From NCBI GenBank assembly GCA_014621425.1, contig JAANBB010000007.1:124001-188000 (forward strand): a DNA stretch of 64,000 bases, read 5' to 3'. The notes beneath the pieces were generated by a model. The model ran no database searches. It was given only the letters and a program-made list of their open reading frames with translations, and had not been told where the DNA came from. The position numbers and the translations under genes were made by a program. This DNA comes from Cylindrodendrum hubeiense (taxonomy: Eukaryota > Ascomycota > Sordariomycetes > Hypocreales > Nectriaceae). Below, in pieces: positions 10,779-23,332 of the stretch. Numbering within the stretch: the first letter of the stretch is position 1; each line of letters opens with the position of its first letter.

Positions 10779-12701
10779 GGCAGCGTGGGGTTGCGGATCG
10801 AAAACGATCGGCTAGAATGGTAGTGAATGATTGATGACAGAATGAAAGAGTGTCAAGAGTGACTCGTTGAAGGAATGGGGTGGCGATGGTATAGTACTAG
10901 TTCCTGTGGGAGGAGGTATTGAGGGAAGAAAATGGTTCGTGAAAGAATATAAAGAAACAAAAGCAGTGATACCAGATCGTACTGAGAATTGAAAAGGAGG
11001 AACGGGCACTAGGAACAGAAAGATTGTTTTAGCACCTGTTCATCAAGAAAAGAAGGACATGAGGGGACAAGAGAAACTGGAGCAAGTTCACAGTAAACAG
11101 CTGGGACCCAGGAGTTTTAAGCAATGAATGGAAAACGGAAAACGTCAATATCAACACGGCAATCACGATGCCGAGCTGTCGTCTAATATCTGAAACAGGC
11201 ACCATCGGTACCTTAAGGCAAGAAAGGGATCTCTGGAACAGTTTGAAGGTAAGAGGCGTAGGGATGTCCAGCTCCCGGATGCGTCAATGATGGGTCGTGT
11301 GCCTGGGGGCTCGGACACAACACGCGATACCTAGCTTGCTAACAGAATCCAGTCTCAAGTGCATATGAATATCGTCAACGCGGTTAGTATACATCTGTCT
11401 GATGACTGTGCAATGGTGTAGAGGTGGGTAGCGGATGAGACGCTGTCAGCTCATCTGGAACATCGGCTCGGCAACGGCCGAGACCACTAGACCAGATCGC
11501 CAGGAACACCCCGCGCAGCCTTGCGAGACGAATCAATCAGTGGACTTCAGATGAAGCACATGCATATTTCTTCGGGAGCGGACGCTAAGGCTCTAACCTT
11601 TGGCAAGTCGATCAAACCAACGCCAATGTACAACCCCCTGTGAGATTGGGCTGCGCCCACGGGGAACAGTCTCATAAATAAGCATAAGATTGACGATAGA
11701 GTTCGCCATACCATGAGAATGATGCCCCTCGCCCGGGGTGGTGGGTATCCTGATACAATGTCTAGCTTCTCTTGGGTAGATAAGGTAGGATTGGCGCCCC
11801 CCTAAGCAGAATGTGGACGAGACTGAAACCCATGCGGGTCAGAAACGAGTCAATGCCGCAATGAGAGGCGGGCTTGGCAGGGGCCGGAAAGACGGCCAAC
11901 CGTACTCCGTAGTTTGGTCGAGCATGTGTCATGGTGTAGCTGAAGGCGCGACGCGGGATGAAGGTATTCCGGTGCGGACTCTGCTGACTTATGGAAATGG
12001 TCCTGTGGAAGGCGGCAATGAGGGGTATTAAGTGGTTGTTGGCCCAATGCCCATGCATGAAATACTCAACGGCGCTAATGGAATGAGCTGTGGGAGCATG
12101 CCGAAATTGTGCATGGGTAAAATAGTGAAAGTAGCTGCGCGAGACAAGGAGATGGATGTTCCGTGTCCTATTTAAGCACTTTTGCCAGCGCCTCCTACAG
12201 GAGTGGGTGTTTGAATTTGGGCCTAATTAGTTGGCCGTGTCTCAAAATGCAACATCCCGAGTCTCTAGAAATCATTGGCTACGCGGGGGAAGGAAATGTG
12301 CAGTAGGTATTGTGAGACAAATTAATAACTGTAGTCTCGGTATTCCAATTTGCGTGTGTATATCTAACGTGATGAGCCCTCTCGTGCCATCATCCTTCGA
12401 GCTGTCAGAGAATGCACCCACGGAATATTTGATGCATGAGAGAGACCAGTAGGGTAGGTGTGCATTGAATATTTTCTTGACCATCGATGTGACCACCCAC
12501 CCTGTAGCTCGTTAAAGTTCTTGCCTGTAACCTTGTTGGCCATTCTTGAAAATCTTGTCTAGGCCACAAGACTTTTTACGACTTGGCCTTCTGCCGTAAA
12601 AGAATGTCCCCAAAAGAGCTGGTAAATGACCGTCGGCACCTTGCGCGGGTTCAATACGTCAAGAAACTGGTCTATTGTGTTCTATCAAGCACTACATCTA
12701 A
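10779..12701. other. 1.9 kb without a supported gene
   Basis: Promoter side of the repetitive protein, followed by unique sequence. The open frames around 11762-12058 are short, conflict with one another and show no domain. Confidence 0.6.
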
Positions 12702-12759
12702 GTGAGTTCTCAATAATAACATCAAGCTAATGTCAGCTGACTCTGCTTCTACTTCTAGC

Positions 12760-13083
12760 ATGAGGCTCAACGTCATTGGAGTGGCTCTTGCCATCGCAAT
12801 TTCATCATCAGCCGTAAGCGCAAAGTGGTGCTCGATCAAGGGCCTGGAATATGGCGAGGAGCGAGGGATAAATCTAAGTTATTGCAGGCAATTGTATAAC
12901 GTTCACGCGGAGCTTTTCACCTGCTGGAATCCGCATCCTTACCCATGCTGCGATGTGGGCGAAATGGAACATCAGTTTAGGCGTATGGTTACCATAGGAT
13001 ACGTTGTATGTCGCAAGAGCTTTGAAGAAGTTGAGAAAGAAGCCTTGGCATTGAAAGCAGAGTCGCATAAGGAGGTCGGTTAA
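12760..13083 (+). CDS. Small secreted cysteine-rich protein
   Basis: 107-residue protein with a signal peptide at residues 1-21 (MRLNVIGVALAIAISSSAVSA) and a mature chain beginning KWCS. The mature part has six cysteines (KWC, SYC, FTC, a YPCC pair, VVC), which could make three disulfides. The start at 12760 is preferred over the in-frame ATG at 12730 because 12702-12758 looks like an intron in the 5' leader: GTGAGT donor, CTAAT/CTGAC branch-like sites, and TTCTAG ending one base before the ATG. Size, export and even cysteine number fit fungal effector-like or antimicrobial-like secreted proteins, but I recognise no family. The C-terminus is Lys/Glu-rich and probably helical. Confidence 0.7.
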   Translation: MRLNVIGVALAIAISSSAVSAKWCSIKGLEYGEERGINLSYCRQLYNVHAELFTCWNPHPYPCCDVGEMEHQFRRMVTIGYVVCRKSFEEVEKEALALKAESHKEVG

Positions 13084-13226
13084 AGGTATTGATGTTGGCG
13101 GGAACTGAATTGGCGCATCTTATGCATGGGATCATACATCTCAATTCGCGGAGATTCAACAAGATACCATGTCACTTGGGGCCATCAGAGAGTGAATTAT
13201 ATTGGCTTTGGAAATTTTAGACTCAT

Positions 13227-15122
13227 TTAATGTCCCATTGCCCTTTCCCATACTTTTTCTGCCAGACTTTGAGGCAGATTAGTAGACCAGGCAATTCTCA
13301 ATAATCGCGTTTGTGCCTCTTTCCATTCAGTAACGTTGGAAGATTCACTCCAACGCTGAATAAATCCGCTAAAGATATATTCGAGTGCCACCAATGTCTC
13401 GTTGTACGCATAGAGCTGATGAATCCCCAAACTGAAAGCCCCAACAAATGCCTTCCAGAACCAGAAATCCGAGGCACATAGTACTTCCACTTCATGAACA
13501 GTTCGATGAAGATCTCGCATAAGGATGAGCATGAGGCGACTGAAAAGTCGGTGCTCTATTGGTTCGCCACCGTTCGAAAGGCTCAGAACGCTGTGCAAGT
13601 AGAGCCCTGTGGTAATGGTCATTCCACACCAGGAAGTTGTAAACCCTTGTTCAGTTGCACGACCTACACTCGCGCTTGTGTTGACGTCGAGCGATGCAAT
13701 GTGAGAGCTGATAAGTACAAGGTTCAACCTTGACGCTGAACCCTCGGCCCAAACATGACCTGGATCACTCTTGACTTTCTCGGGATCCGGGGATTGAATT
13801 GACCTGGTCAAGATCCTCAAGCACTCGATCATAGGAAGCCCATCGATGGGGTAAAACTTGGGTTTCGGGGGGAGCGCACCAACATAGGGTAGCAGCTGTA
13901 TGGCCTTCAATAACATGTCAAAAGACCCAATTTCTTTTGACTGCCATTGATGCAATAAGGATATCATTTTCGAGAATTGTATCGTTTTGCTAGGGCCAAC
14001 CATTTTGCCGAGGGCTTTACTTCCTTGTATTCGGCTCTTGATGCCATGAACTGAGTTCCAGGACCTGCAGGCCAACTTAGTAACCGCGTGCACAAGCTAG
14101 TTCAAGTACTCACAAGATTAAATACCGATTCGCAAGTTCATCATCAAACCCTAGATGGGCATCGACATCCCAGTTTATCGGACAATGTAGGTCCATGACT
14201 GTCACAAGGCCATTAAGATGAGTTTCAGCAATTGCCATGTTGCCTAAGGAGCACTTCAAAGAAGGATTAGTTCAGGCGAGAGTAGGTGATAGATGAAAAC
14301 AGCAACGCACCTCGGTAAAACATAGAGTCGCGATATGTCGGACAAAGGTCGTCAACCCGCCGGGCTGTGAGTTCTCGACCCAATCATTCAGTAGCCGGAT
14401 GGTCTCAATCTTATGGAATAGAAAGGTAGGCTCATACGCTCGCAGCCCTCCAATTTTCCAAGCATAGTGCAACCCGGCTATGAGGAGAGTATCTCGGAGG
14501 GTATCTGGGTGCTGAACAACAGAGGACAATCTGCGACATGGACATTGGCTATGAGCTGCGGTAGAATGGTGAGGAAACTCACGGGCTTTTCACTTTTGCT
14601 CCCAAAGCGCTGGTAGAAGTAGCGTGAACTGCATGAACCGGTTAATCATCAAAGTTAGACCATGATAAAATGTCGCCCACAATAATGAAGGAGCTCCTTC
14701 GACTTGAATGGCATGTTGATTGCAAAGGAGTCAAAGGGATCCATGAGTTTCGTGGCCAACGGCCCACTCCATACTACTTGCAGCTGGGCTGGCTGGGCGG
14801 CCCAGGGTTGCTGCTGGCCGGGGAGCGTCTGAGCCCTGCGGTCTCGTAGCGGAAGGCTCGGGGAGCGGAACTCGCATAACCTCCCTGCATTGGTACACCT
14901 AGTACTGTATAAAGGTTAGCGTGTATGGTCAACTATACAATTCGATTCGACACTTGGATTCTCGACGGTTGATTAGCCAGATGCGAAGTGCTGATGGACT
15001 CACCAGACTGGCTGATCTCCATCGCATCGAACACGGCGCTTTCGACAGGTGAGACATCCGGTCCTGCTGCGAGTATGGGACTTTCGCGTCCTTTGGGTGC
15101 CCCTTGTAGCTTGCTGGTCCAT
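13227..15122 (-). CDS. Zn2Cys6 transcription factor
   Basis: 528-residue regulator rebuilt from six exons with consistent phases: 15122-15004, 14904-14681, 14628-14583, 14530-14311, 14253-14114, 14064-13227. The zinc cluster is residues 23-50 (CLTC, RKRRVRC, CTRC, then Cys) and is split by the first intron within its fourth cysteine codon. After a Gln/Pro-rich linker comes MDPFDSFAINMPFKSKELLH and then a fungal-specific domain of the DUF3468 kind (LIAGLHYAWKIGG, EPTFLFHKIETIRL, SLGNMAIAETHLNGL, SVHGIKSRI). Reading frames taken singly hide the DNA-binding end; only splicing reveals it. It is divergent from the hydrolase at 15694, which makes that gene a candidate target. Confidence 0.85.
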
Positions 15123-15693
15123 TGGGGTGGATGTGGGCGGCTTGAATCCGGGAGCTGTGAGGTCAATTAAACGGCGAAATATTGGCGCTCGAAGTTCGCG
15201 TGACGAGAGGCCTGGACTTGCCGGTCAGCGCTAGTCGTCACTCCGTCATGAGGAATGGATTCAAGACGGCGATAAGGGCCGGTATCTGCTAACGATGACA
15301 GCCCCGCAGTGAGCGGGTATTAGGGTACTAACATTGTGTCACCAATATTACACCTCGTTCAGATAGAGAATTAGTTCACGGGCATCCAGTGTCTATTCCC
15401 GGCTAGCTCAGCACACTGCCTCTCCGTTATTTGCGACTGGCACGGGACTGAACGAAACCCAAACAGACCAAATTCAAGAGTGCAAGCTAAACCCCTTTGG
15501 GTCGAATAGACGAGCCACGAAAATGTTCCGGTCGTGCATTTGATGCAGTACTAGCTGAGAGACAGGTTTTTGGTGTCTCAAACAAGAGGAATGTTCTCTA
15601 TTTAAACATCACAATTCCTCCTCCATTTACCTTCTGCATTCAAACTCATTCTCATCCATCTCTTCACAAATCACCTACTTCAAATTTTGCATC
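15123..15693. promoter_or_regulatory. Shared promoter between regulator and hydrolase
   Basis: 571 bp between two divergent start codons. A TATTTAAA box lies at 15599-15606, about 90 bp before the hydrolase ATG, followed by a pyrimidine-rich leader. Co-regulation is inferred from orientation only. Confidence 0.5.
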
Positions 15694-16455
15694 ATGTCTC
15701 AGAAGCCCTCCATCGTTTTTGTGCCCGGAGCATGGCATATCCCCGAAACATGGGGCAAAGTCACTACCGAACTCGAGGCGCATCAGTATAAGTGTGCCGC
15801 CGTGGCACTCCCAACAACATTGTCTGCTTCTGCAAACTTCGCCGACGATGTCAAAGCCGTCCAGGACAAAATCGTTGCCGAGACCTCCCAGGGACGCAAT
15901 GTCGTCGTCGTCACCCACTCTTATGGCGGCGCCGTTGGCGCCAGCGCCCTCAAAGGTCTGACGCTCCCGAAAACTGGTGCCTCAACCGAATCTGGCCACG
16001 TCATTGGTTTCATGTTGATCGCTTCTGGATTCATGGTGACTGGCGTTACCTTTCTAGAGGGTCTTGGTGGCAAGCCACCACCAATCTGGAAGGAAGATAC
16101 AGACACTGGATTGGCTGTTTTCACAGTTGACCCGAGAGACCTGTTCTACCACGATCTTCCGGAAGAAGAAGGCAAATATTGGGTTGAAAAGCTTCAAAAC
16201 CAGTCTATGAAAGCGTTTACAGAGGGTTATGAAGCGGGTTATGCCGGGTGGAAGGACGTACCGGTTTGGTATCTTGCGACGACAGATGACCACTCGCACC
16301 CACTTGAGGTGCAGAAACATTTCGTGAAAATTGCACAGGATGATGGAGGTGATGTTACGATTCGGGAAATTGACAGCAGTCATTCACCAATGTTGAGCAA
16401 GCCAAAGGAAACTGCCGATATCATAATCGAGGCAGCGACTGCTTTTACTCGATAA
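15694..16455 (+). CDS. Alpha/beta hydrolase
   Basis: Single-exon 253-residue hydrolase with no signal peptide, so probably cytosolic. The core begins with VFVPGAWHIPETW (oxyanion-hole strand; an HGxW-like element) and has the nucleophile elbow THSYGGAVG with Ser76. A late acid is likely in the ATTDDHSHP strand, and the base is His in DSSHSPML near residue 234. This is the AB_hydrolase_6 (PF12697) type, close to bacterial and fungal EstC/salicylate-esterase-like proteins. The ATG at 15694 has an ATCATGTC context. The natural ester is unknown. Its neighbour is a divergent zinc-cluster regulator. Confidence 0.9.
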   Translation: MSQKPSIVFVPGAWHIPETWGKVTTELEAHQYKCAAVALPTTLSASANFADDVKAVQDKIVAETSQGRNVVVVTHSYGGAVGASALKGLTLPKTGASTESGHVIGFMLIASGFMVTGVTFLEGLGGKPPPIWKEDTDTGLAVFTVDPRDLFYHDLPEEEGKYWVEKLQNQSMKAFTEGYEAGYAGWKDVPVWYLATTDDHSHPLEVQKHFVKIAQDDGGDVTIREIDSSHSPMLSKPKETADIIIEAATAFTR

Positions 16456-18344
16456 ACGATGAGCAGTGGTTTGGAAGACTGAAACAGACAGTATTAGATA
16501 GAGTTCCTTGAGATATATAGAAATCCCCTCTCTTGAGAATTGATTATTTTGACCGCATCTATGATGCTATTGACACAATATCTGGCCCAAGAATGGTCTG
16601 CTTCACTTTGAATTGCTTGCCATAACGTACACTTTTGGTTCCAAATGTGGCTGGAGGATCAAGCAGCGAATAGCACGTACAATCTATCGATGATGATTGT
16701 CTACTTCTTCCTTTGCTTCTTGCTTTCTACTAGGGCCTTGCCCGGGTTTATAATAGCTTATGTACAATCCCCCGCACCAGCTTGGTGGCCAGGACCCAAT
16801 TTTGTAATATGATACCAATTACCTTGATCATTCAGCATCCCCATATTGACTTTCATGATTACACAATAAATACCGTCCTTAAAACGAGAAAACTGAAATG
16901 CCTGGTTCAATTGTTACGTCAGGTTCACTACCAGCCTCGAGAGGAGTCAGTGTCCTTACCCGATCTCACCCAGGTACTCTTTTACCTGTTAACCCAGCCC
17001 TTATATGGACCGTCATTTGTAAGACTGGAGAGTTTTATTAATGGCGCCCGGCGAATTTGCGCTGCATGGGCGGGGATACCCAGAGCCAGTCACTCTTGAA
17101 GTTTAAGACTTCAAACGAACAAACCTTTATAACTCTATTGTGCTTGTGAGACTAGTAAGGGAATTTATACTAAATTTGCCACCGTCGCGGCTATGGACGA
17201 GAGTTTTGCCGGGAATAGGTCATGCAAAACGCTGACCTTCCAAGACCTTTGTTCATCATCAGCAACTTAACAGGATGTTTTCTACAACTGGGGATGAGTT
17301 GACTCTAGGAATTGTTAGTAATGTCGCTCCCCGCAACTAAATACGTTGCCCTGCCTTACTCAAGAAAATCCGATGTGTGAGAGAGGCTCCTGGGATATTC
17401 ACATCGCCAGCCCTATATGCTACGGGTCCGATAGGATTCGAGCCTTTCCCATTGGGGTAATTGCCTTAATTGGTATTGCTGAAAGCACGATCCGCCGAGA
17501 CTTAGCGGTCAGTTGCCCTAGCACACATCATTCGATGTAGTCAGTAGTGTCTGGTCGCTGGAAACCACGTGGTTGATCGTGGCAGGGATTCAAGATGTTG
17601 ACCGACCCAAACTGCGTTGATATTCTAGTGGGGCGTAGGAGGTTCAACCCCGTTCATGACGACGCGGCACGGGTCAGATATATCCGCAACTAGCCATTGC
17701 CACATTTTAGCTTGGGAATTGAAAACACTGTCCCCTCTTCCCTCTAGCGTTTTCAGAGCAATGAAAGAACGCACTAACTTCGTGAAGAATATGCCGCAGA
17801 ATATCATGAGTTAAAATGGAATCATGAGGCACGGTAGGAGTGGTTCGTTTGTAAACCGGTGACCAGAGCTGAATGCGGGATGCCTTTCAAGGATTAGACA
17901 CGGTTCGCTGTATATCCGGATTGACCCGATTAAGTATTCACTCACCAAAGCTGGGACCCACCCGAAAGGTGATCACAACCCACCAATCTCCGGTCCACTC
18001 AAGCGATGATCCAACGAACAGGCGTCCCAAGAGTTCCCATCTCGCCTGAGCTGAGTCCCATCTAATCCCGAAATACTTCCGTACCTATGGATGGCCCGGC
18101 CACCAGCGTGATTGCGGGTGGCCTGACGCTAAAACAGCTCCTACTAGTGAGTCTTCAGTCAGTTGACGTGTGGATCACCCTTTGCCACGACAAAAGTCAT
18201 CATACCATATTCTCCGGGTCGGTCACGATAGTTACTGCTAGCCTTGAAGTTCAGCTTTCACATAAAAACAACGTTTGTGCCGCGGATTTCCTAAAATTCA
18301 CCAACCTTCATACATCCTTTCATCATCCTACCAATCACACTAAA
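16456..18344. other. 1.9 kb without a supported gene
   Basis: No frame over about 105 codons and no splice model giving a domain. The last 260 bases are open in frame with the NmrA-like protein but precede its Rossmann start, and are read as leader. Confidence 0.6.
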
Positions 18345-19298
18345 ATGGTTAAATACGTTCTCACCGGTGCAGACGGAAACCTCGGTAGCGTGGCAGCTGC
18401 CCATGCAATCGAAATCGTCAACCCGGAGGATGAGCTTACCTTCACCACCTACAAGTTGGACGCCATTTCACCCGAGACCCTCGAGACATGGACCAACAAG
18501 GGGGTCAATGTCTGCGTCGCCACTTATGACGATGTTGAGAGCTTAAAAGCTGCCTTCGCTGGTGCCGAGGCCGTGTCAATGATATCGACTTGGTTGTTCG
18601 GTGAAGGCCGACGTCGCCAGGCCAGTACCGTCATTGAAGCCGCCAAGGCCTGCGGGGTGAAACGGATCTGCTACACTTCGTTCGTCGGAGCTGGCATCCA
18701 GGCCGAAAAGGAGGAAGACATCCCCTTCCTGCCCCGTGACCATCATGTCATCGAAAACCTCATCTATGCCTCTGGGTTGGACTATAGCATCCAACGCAAC
18801 TACCTCTATGCTGACAACATCCCGAGTCTTTTCGCACCCTCCTGGAAGTTTTGTGGCGAACGATGGTTGACCAACAGCCACGGTCAGGCGGGTGCCTATG
18901 TTGCACGAGAGGATTGCAGCCGTGTCATGGCGGCTCTATTACTCGGCAAGGGAGAACCAAACACGGTATACGACATCACCGGCCCAGAAGCTGTGACAAA
19001 TGAACAAGTCTTCAACTGGATGTCCAGCCAATCTGGCTATCAAGGAGAGTTGGTAGACTTGCCCGATGAGGAGTTGAAGCAGTGGTGGCTGGATCACGGC
19101 CTGCCTACAGACTTCTTCGGCGACTTCTCGCAGCTTCCCATGAAGCTCTGCATCGGCGATTTACTCTGCTGTGGCGAAATGGTAGCCGACGGTCACATGA
19201 AGAATACCAGCGACAATGTTGAGAAGCTGACTGGCCGCAAGCCAATTCCCTTCCAGGAGGCCCTGCTCAAGTATAAGGATATCTTCCCCAAAGCTTAG
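18345..19298 (+). CDS. NmrA-like NAD(P)-binding protein
   Basis: 317-residue atypical short-chain dehydrogenase/NmrA family protein (PF05368/PF13460). The ATG at 18345 is placed directly before the first beta strand, MVKYVLTGADGNLGSVAA, whose GxDGxxG loop binds dinucleotide. An upstream in-frame ATG at 18087 would add 86 residues of non-conserved sequence. Further family features are SMISTWLFGEGRRRQ, KACGVKRICYTSFVGAG, and a C-terminal lid ending in GRKPIPFQEALLKYKDIF. Members act as redox-sensing regulators or as NAD(P)H oxidoreductases; which applies here is not visible. No introns. Confidence 0.9.
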   Translation: MVKYVLTGADGNLGSVAAAHAIEIVNPEDELTFTTYKLDAISPETLETWTNKGVNVCVATYDDVESLKAAFAGAEAVSMISTWLFGEGRRRQASTVIEAAKACGVKRICYTSFVGAGIQAEKEEDIPFLPRDHHVIENLIYASGLDYSIQRNYLYADNIPSLFAPSWKFCGERWLTNSHGQAGAYVAREDCSRVMAALLLGKGEPNTVYDITGPEAVTNEQVFNWMSSQSGYQGELVDLPDEELKQWWLDHGLPTDFFGDFSQLPMKLCIGDLLCCGEMVADGHMKNTSDNVEKLTGRKPIPFQEALLKYKDIFPKA

Positions 19299-20221
19299 GG
19301 TTGGCTAACTTAGATGAGTCTAATGAATTGTAATGATAGTGTTTTGTATCCAATAACAAATCTTTTATGAAAACTTCGCCGAATGACACCCTAGGGAAAT
19401 AGTAGATTCCGAAATATGTCTCATTTATTTTAACAAAATCTTAGGCGCGTTTCGAACAATGCGTTCGTCTCAAACATCGGAAACAATGACAAGCTGGTCT
19501 ATGGCTCACGCCAAGTATGCACAATCAGCGTAATCAACCCCTTTTGAGGCATCTCGCCCAGCTTGTACATATTTCTCTGATATTCCTTCAATCAGATTAT
19601 TTAGAAATGTGAGATGTGATAGCTATGCGAATCCCTGCGCTGGGTGAAAATTCTTCCTCCAGCTGACTTCAGGGTAGGCAGCCTGTGTCTGCATTTTCGG
19701 CCGGGGTGTGCAGTTGGTGTCCACATCTCGTTTCACCGACTTATCGTGTGTATTAAAGCCTGAAAACGCTCTGTCATCATCTTCAAGTGCTTGGATGGGC
19801 TGATTTTTATGCAAGGCGTCTTTAAATGTGTGGACAGTAGAAGGACAAACGACCCAATCGATGTTTTTGGATGGCTTGTGGCAAAATGATTGGATGCTAG
19901 GGGCATCTACGGAATTATACTCCGAAGCTTTTTAGCAGACACTGCTATTTTCTGCTTCATCTTAGTGTGACGAGACCCGCTGACCAGTCCTGGGCCTCCG
20001 CTTTATCTACGACAACATCAGGGTTGGCGTCTTGGTGGAGCCCCTAGTGGCAAGTTTGATAAGAACTTGGTATCACTGCTCCACCCACAACCCAACGCCA
20101 TGGCAAGAAAAATGACGAGAGCCTAAGTCGGAGCTGCTTCGATTTTCCATAATCCATTTTTTCACTGAAGTTATCCCAGTTTTGGAGTCATTTCATTGAT
20201 ATCTGACTGCAAACATCAAAC
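19299..20221. other. Intergenic, no gene seen
   Basis: 0.9 kb between two plus-strand genes. It holds the terminator side of the NmrA-like gene and the promoter side of the exporter, with no domain-bearing frame. Confidence 0.6.
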
Positions 20222-22148
20222 ATGCCTCACCACCGTGTGTCTCAGGACTTCGACGACGAGGCGATTGGGGAGCCTCTTGGCCGCCGCACTTCGGCCCTTG
20301 AGGAGGCTCCTACGCTCGTGCCTCCATCAGGCTTGGGGAGTCTTCCTTTGGCCCGTCGGAGAAGCAATGCCTCCCGTGTCACCGTTGATGATAACCGCCC
20401 AGAGGACCTCGACGCCTTGGTTCGCAGCGCCTCGGCAATCAGCCGGCTTCACTCCAGGGATAGGCGAGAATCGCTGGATAACTTATTCGAACTGCCAAAT
20501 ATCCAACGCCCGCGTGCTGCGAAGCCTGGTCCAGAAAGTACTATTCGAGAGGTGCCTTCAACTCTCAACACTCCCATCCCAACTCGTCCATCATCCCCAA
20601 CCTTCGGCTTTGCAACTTCAGGTACATTGTCGCCTGATGGACCTTCTGGAACGCAAACTCCTGCTGAGTATGAGCTCGGCACCGGCCAAGCTTATCCAGA
20701 CATTGGCACCATCAAGTCTACGCGAGGTGCTGTCATTCTCCTCTGCACCTGCGGCGCCCAGTTGATGGACAATGTCTTCATGACGGGTGTCAATATTGCT
20801 CTGCCTGCTATCCAGAAAGATTTCAACGTTCCGAGTACCGACCTCCAGTGGCTGATTTCAGCTTACACACTCACCTTTGGCGGTTTCCTGCTCCTGTCTG
20901 GTGTCCTTGCAGACCGATATGGAAGGCGGATCGTCTTTTGCGCCGGCATGGCCCTTCTCAGTATCTGGACACTAGCCGACGGCGTTGCAACATCATTCAT
21001 TCAACTCGCAATCTTCCGTGCTCTTCAAGGAATTGGTGCTGCTGTCACCGTACCATCGGCTGTGGGTATTATTAGCAACTACTTTGTCGCTAAAGATCGT
21101 ACACTGGCTTTGACCATCTTCGGTGCAGCTGGTGCTGTCGGTTTCTGCCTCGGTCTCATTTTCGGAGGTTTCCTTACTTCGTCTCTCGGTTGGAGATACG
21201 TCTTTTATGTCTCCACGTGCGTCACCAGCCTTTTGGGAATCCTCGGATGGTTTGTTCTTCCCAAGGATCGAATGGATGGCCAAGTTAGACCGAAGCTGGA
21301 TTTTGCCGGAGCTGCCTTGTCGACAACCGGCCTCATTTTGCTGAGCTTTGTACTCTCAAGTGGAGGAGAGTACGGTTGGGGTAAAGCTTTTGTCATTGTC
21401 TTGCTGGTCTTGAGCGTTGGTCTCATCGTTCTGTTCACATACGTCGAGAAAAAGGTCTCAAACCCGATTATGCCATTGTCGCTTTGGAAACTCGACAACT
21501 TCGCCGCACTTTGGATTGGTGGTTTTGGTAAGAACATTTAGTCGCAATCACTAGAAGGAATGAACTGTTGCTAACAATTTGCTAGTCTCGTACGGTGGCT
21601 ACCAGACAACAATCTACTATACCACGCTCATCACTCAAGAGGTTAATGAACTGAGCGCCGGACAAACCGCACTTCGATTCCTTCCGATGGGATGTACTGG
21701 TTTCATTGTCAGTCTTTCCATGTCTCGGATGCTGGAGCATTTCAACACAAAGGCTTTGCTCATCGTTGGTATGGCTACGTGTGCTGTCGCTCCCATTTCC
21801 TCGGCTCTCATGAAAGAAGGCGACATCAATTTCTGGAAGCACGTCTTCCCAACGACTATTATTGGTGTTGCTGGCACCACAATTGTATACTGCACAATCA
21901 CGGTGGTACTGCTGGACTCGGTGCCAACAAACGTCAAGAGCTTGTGTGGTGGAATGATCAACACGGCTTTCCAGATAGGTAGCGGCGTGGGACTTGCACT
22001 CGCGAGCGCGATTGTTCAGGCGGTAGACACAAGCAAGGGCCACAGCATGTTGCGACAGTACTGCACGGGGCTGTGGTGTTGTGTTGGCCTTGCTGGTGTT
22101 GGTATGCTTGCGACCACAGTTGGAGTTAAGAACAGGAGCCGAGTGTAA
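20222..22148 (+). CDS. MFS multidrug transporter, DHA2 (14-helix) type
   Basis: Two exons, 20222-21527 and 21586-22148 (58 nt intron with GTAAGA, CTAAC and CTAG), giving 622 residues. A hydrophilic N-terminal tail of about 160 residues, rich in Ser, Pro and Arg, precedes the membrane part. The membrane part begins ILLCTCGAQLMDNVFMTGVN and shows WLISAYTLTFGGFLLLSG, the motif A loop LADRYGRR, and FRALQGIGAAVTVPSAVG, followed by about 14 helices. This layout is drug:H+ antiporter family 2 (efflux of drugs, toxins or metabolites). The substrate is unknown. It could serve the neighbouring hydrolase/NmrA genes, but nothing in the sequence proves a cluster. Confidence 0.9.
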
Positions 22149-23332
22149 GGCGGTCTTTACATCTCGGGTGAAGGGGTTGATAGATTCTTGGGAGGCTGAT
22201 GAATATCACTCTCCTAAATTAATAATATACTAGGAAGCCTGGACAGAAAGTTCCTGGACAAATGATGAATGCACGGGTTGGGAAAAGTTTACTGGATTTG
22301 ACTTATTAGAACTTTAGATACTAGATACAGAACTGTTTGTGTGTTTTCTACTGCGTTTTTTTGATCTATCCGATATAATATTGAATGAAGGGATATTCGA
22401 AGATGAATAATGAGAGTATACGAGGTGTGATTTCATTGGATCATTCAATGCTTATATTGGTGGTGGTCTCGTTAACAGTCCTTACCTCCGATTCGTTGTC
22501 GTGATTGAGTCCCAAATCGTGTCTGCAGAAATCTCGGTACGACGGGTTTTCGGATCGAAGCTATTCCGCATATTGTCCCTGGTTTGCTTTTATTGGTATG
22601 GATTTATGGTCAGTTTATCAACCCACAAGACCCCGTCGCCTCACCGTCCTTCCGGATATAAACATGCCAAGCTGGTGGGACAGAGTAGCTATTCTAGACC
22701 TATCTTGATGCATAGATCCGGATATTGTGGTCTGAGCTCGGCCGCTCCGGTAAGTACCCAATCAAATGATTCACCATGAGCACGCTATTCTAATTAGACG
22801 CATGACTTGGTGGGATCATGCCCATCAAACACGTGGTGTGCTCCATAATTATTAAGACCATCTCGAGGAGGCATGGCGTCCTGCAGGCTGGCGATCTAGG
22901 CACTCGAGGTGGCGGTAGTTAACTGTTGGCTGAAGTGAATTTTCAGGAAATATATGCCGAACGCAATTTGCGAATGTGAATAAATACATTTAACTGACGA
23001 CACGAAAAGCTAAGGCTGTTGCAGCACCTGTTCCTCCATTTAATCCCAGTGGATGAATGATTTCACAACGTGGGGGCTTACCCAGTCAGTAATTATAGAC
23101 AAGTTTGGAAAGGCAGTCGACTCATCCTGTTTGATGCAGGTCACCCAATCTTCAGCAATCTGTGAACCACGTACTTTCTCCGCTCCTAGCGGTATCCGAA
23201 TGAATCATCTACTGTCTCACAGGTGGAAGGATCACAATGATGGTTTCAGCATCGGTTCATGTTTAATAATATAATTGATTGATCATTCATTCAACGTTAA
23301 ATAAGCAATTTAGATACTACACTAAGCGCCTC
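22149..23332. other. 1.2 kb without a supported gene
   Basis: Sits between the exporter stop and the lipoxygenase stop (convergent). AT-rich near 22200-22450. No convincing coding sequence. Confidence 0.6.

Noticed and set aside
14272..14529. Separate small gene beginning SSVVQHPDT
   Set aside because: The first codon is TTG, and splice sites on both sides join it in phase to neighbouring exons of the regulator.
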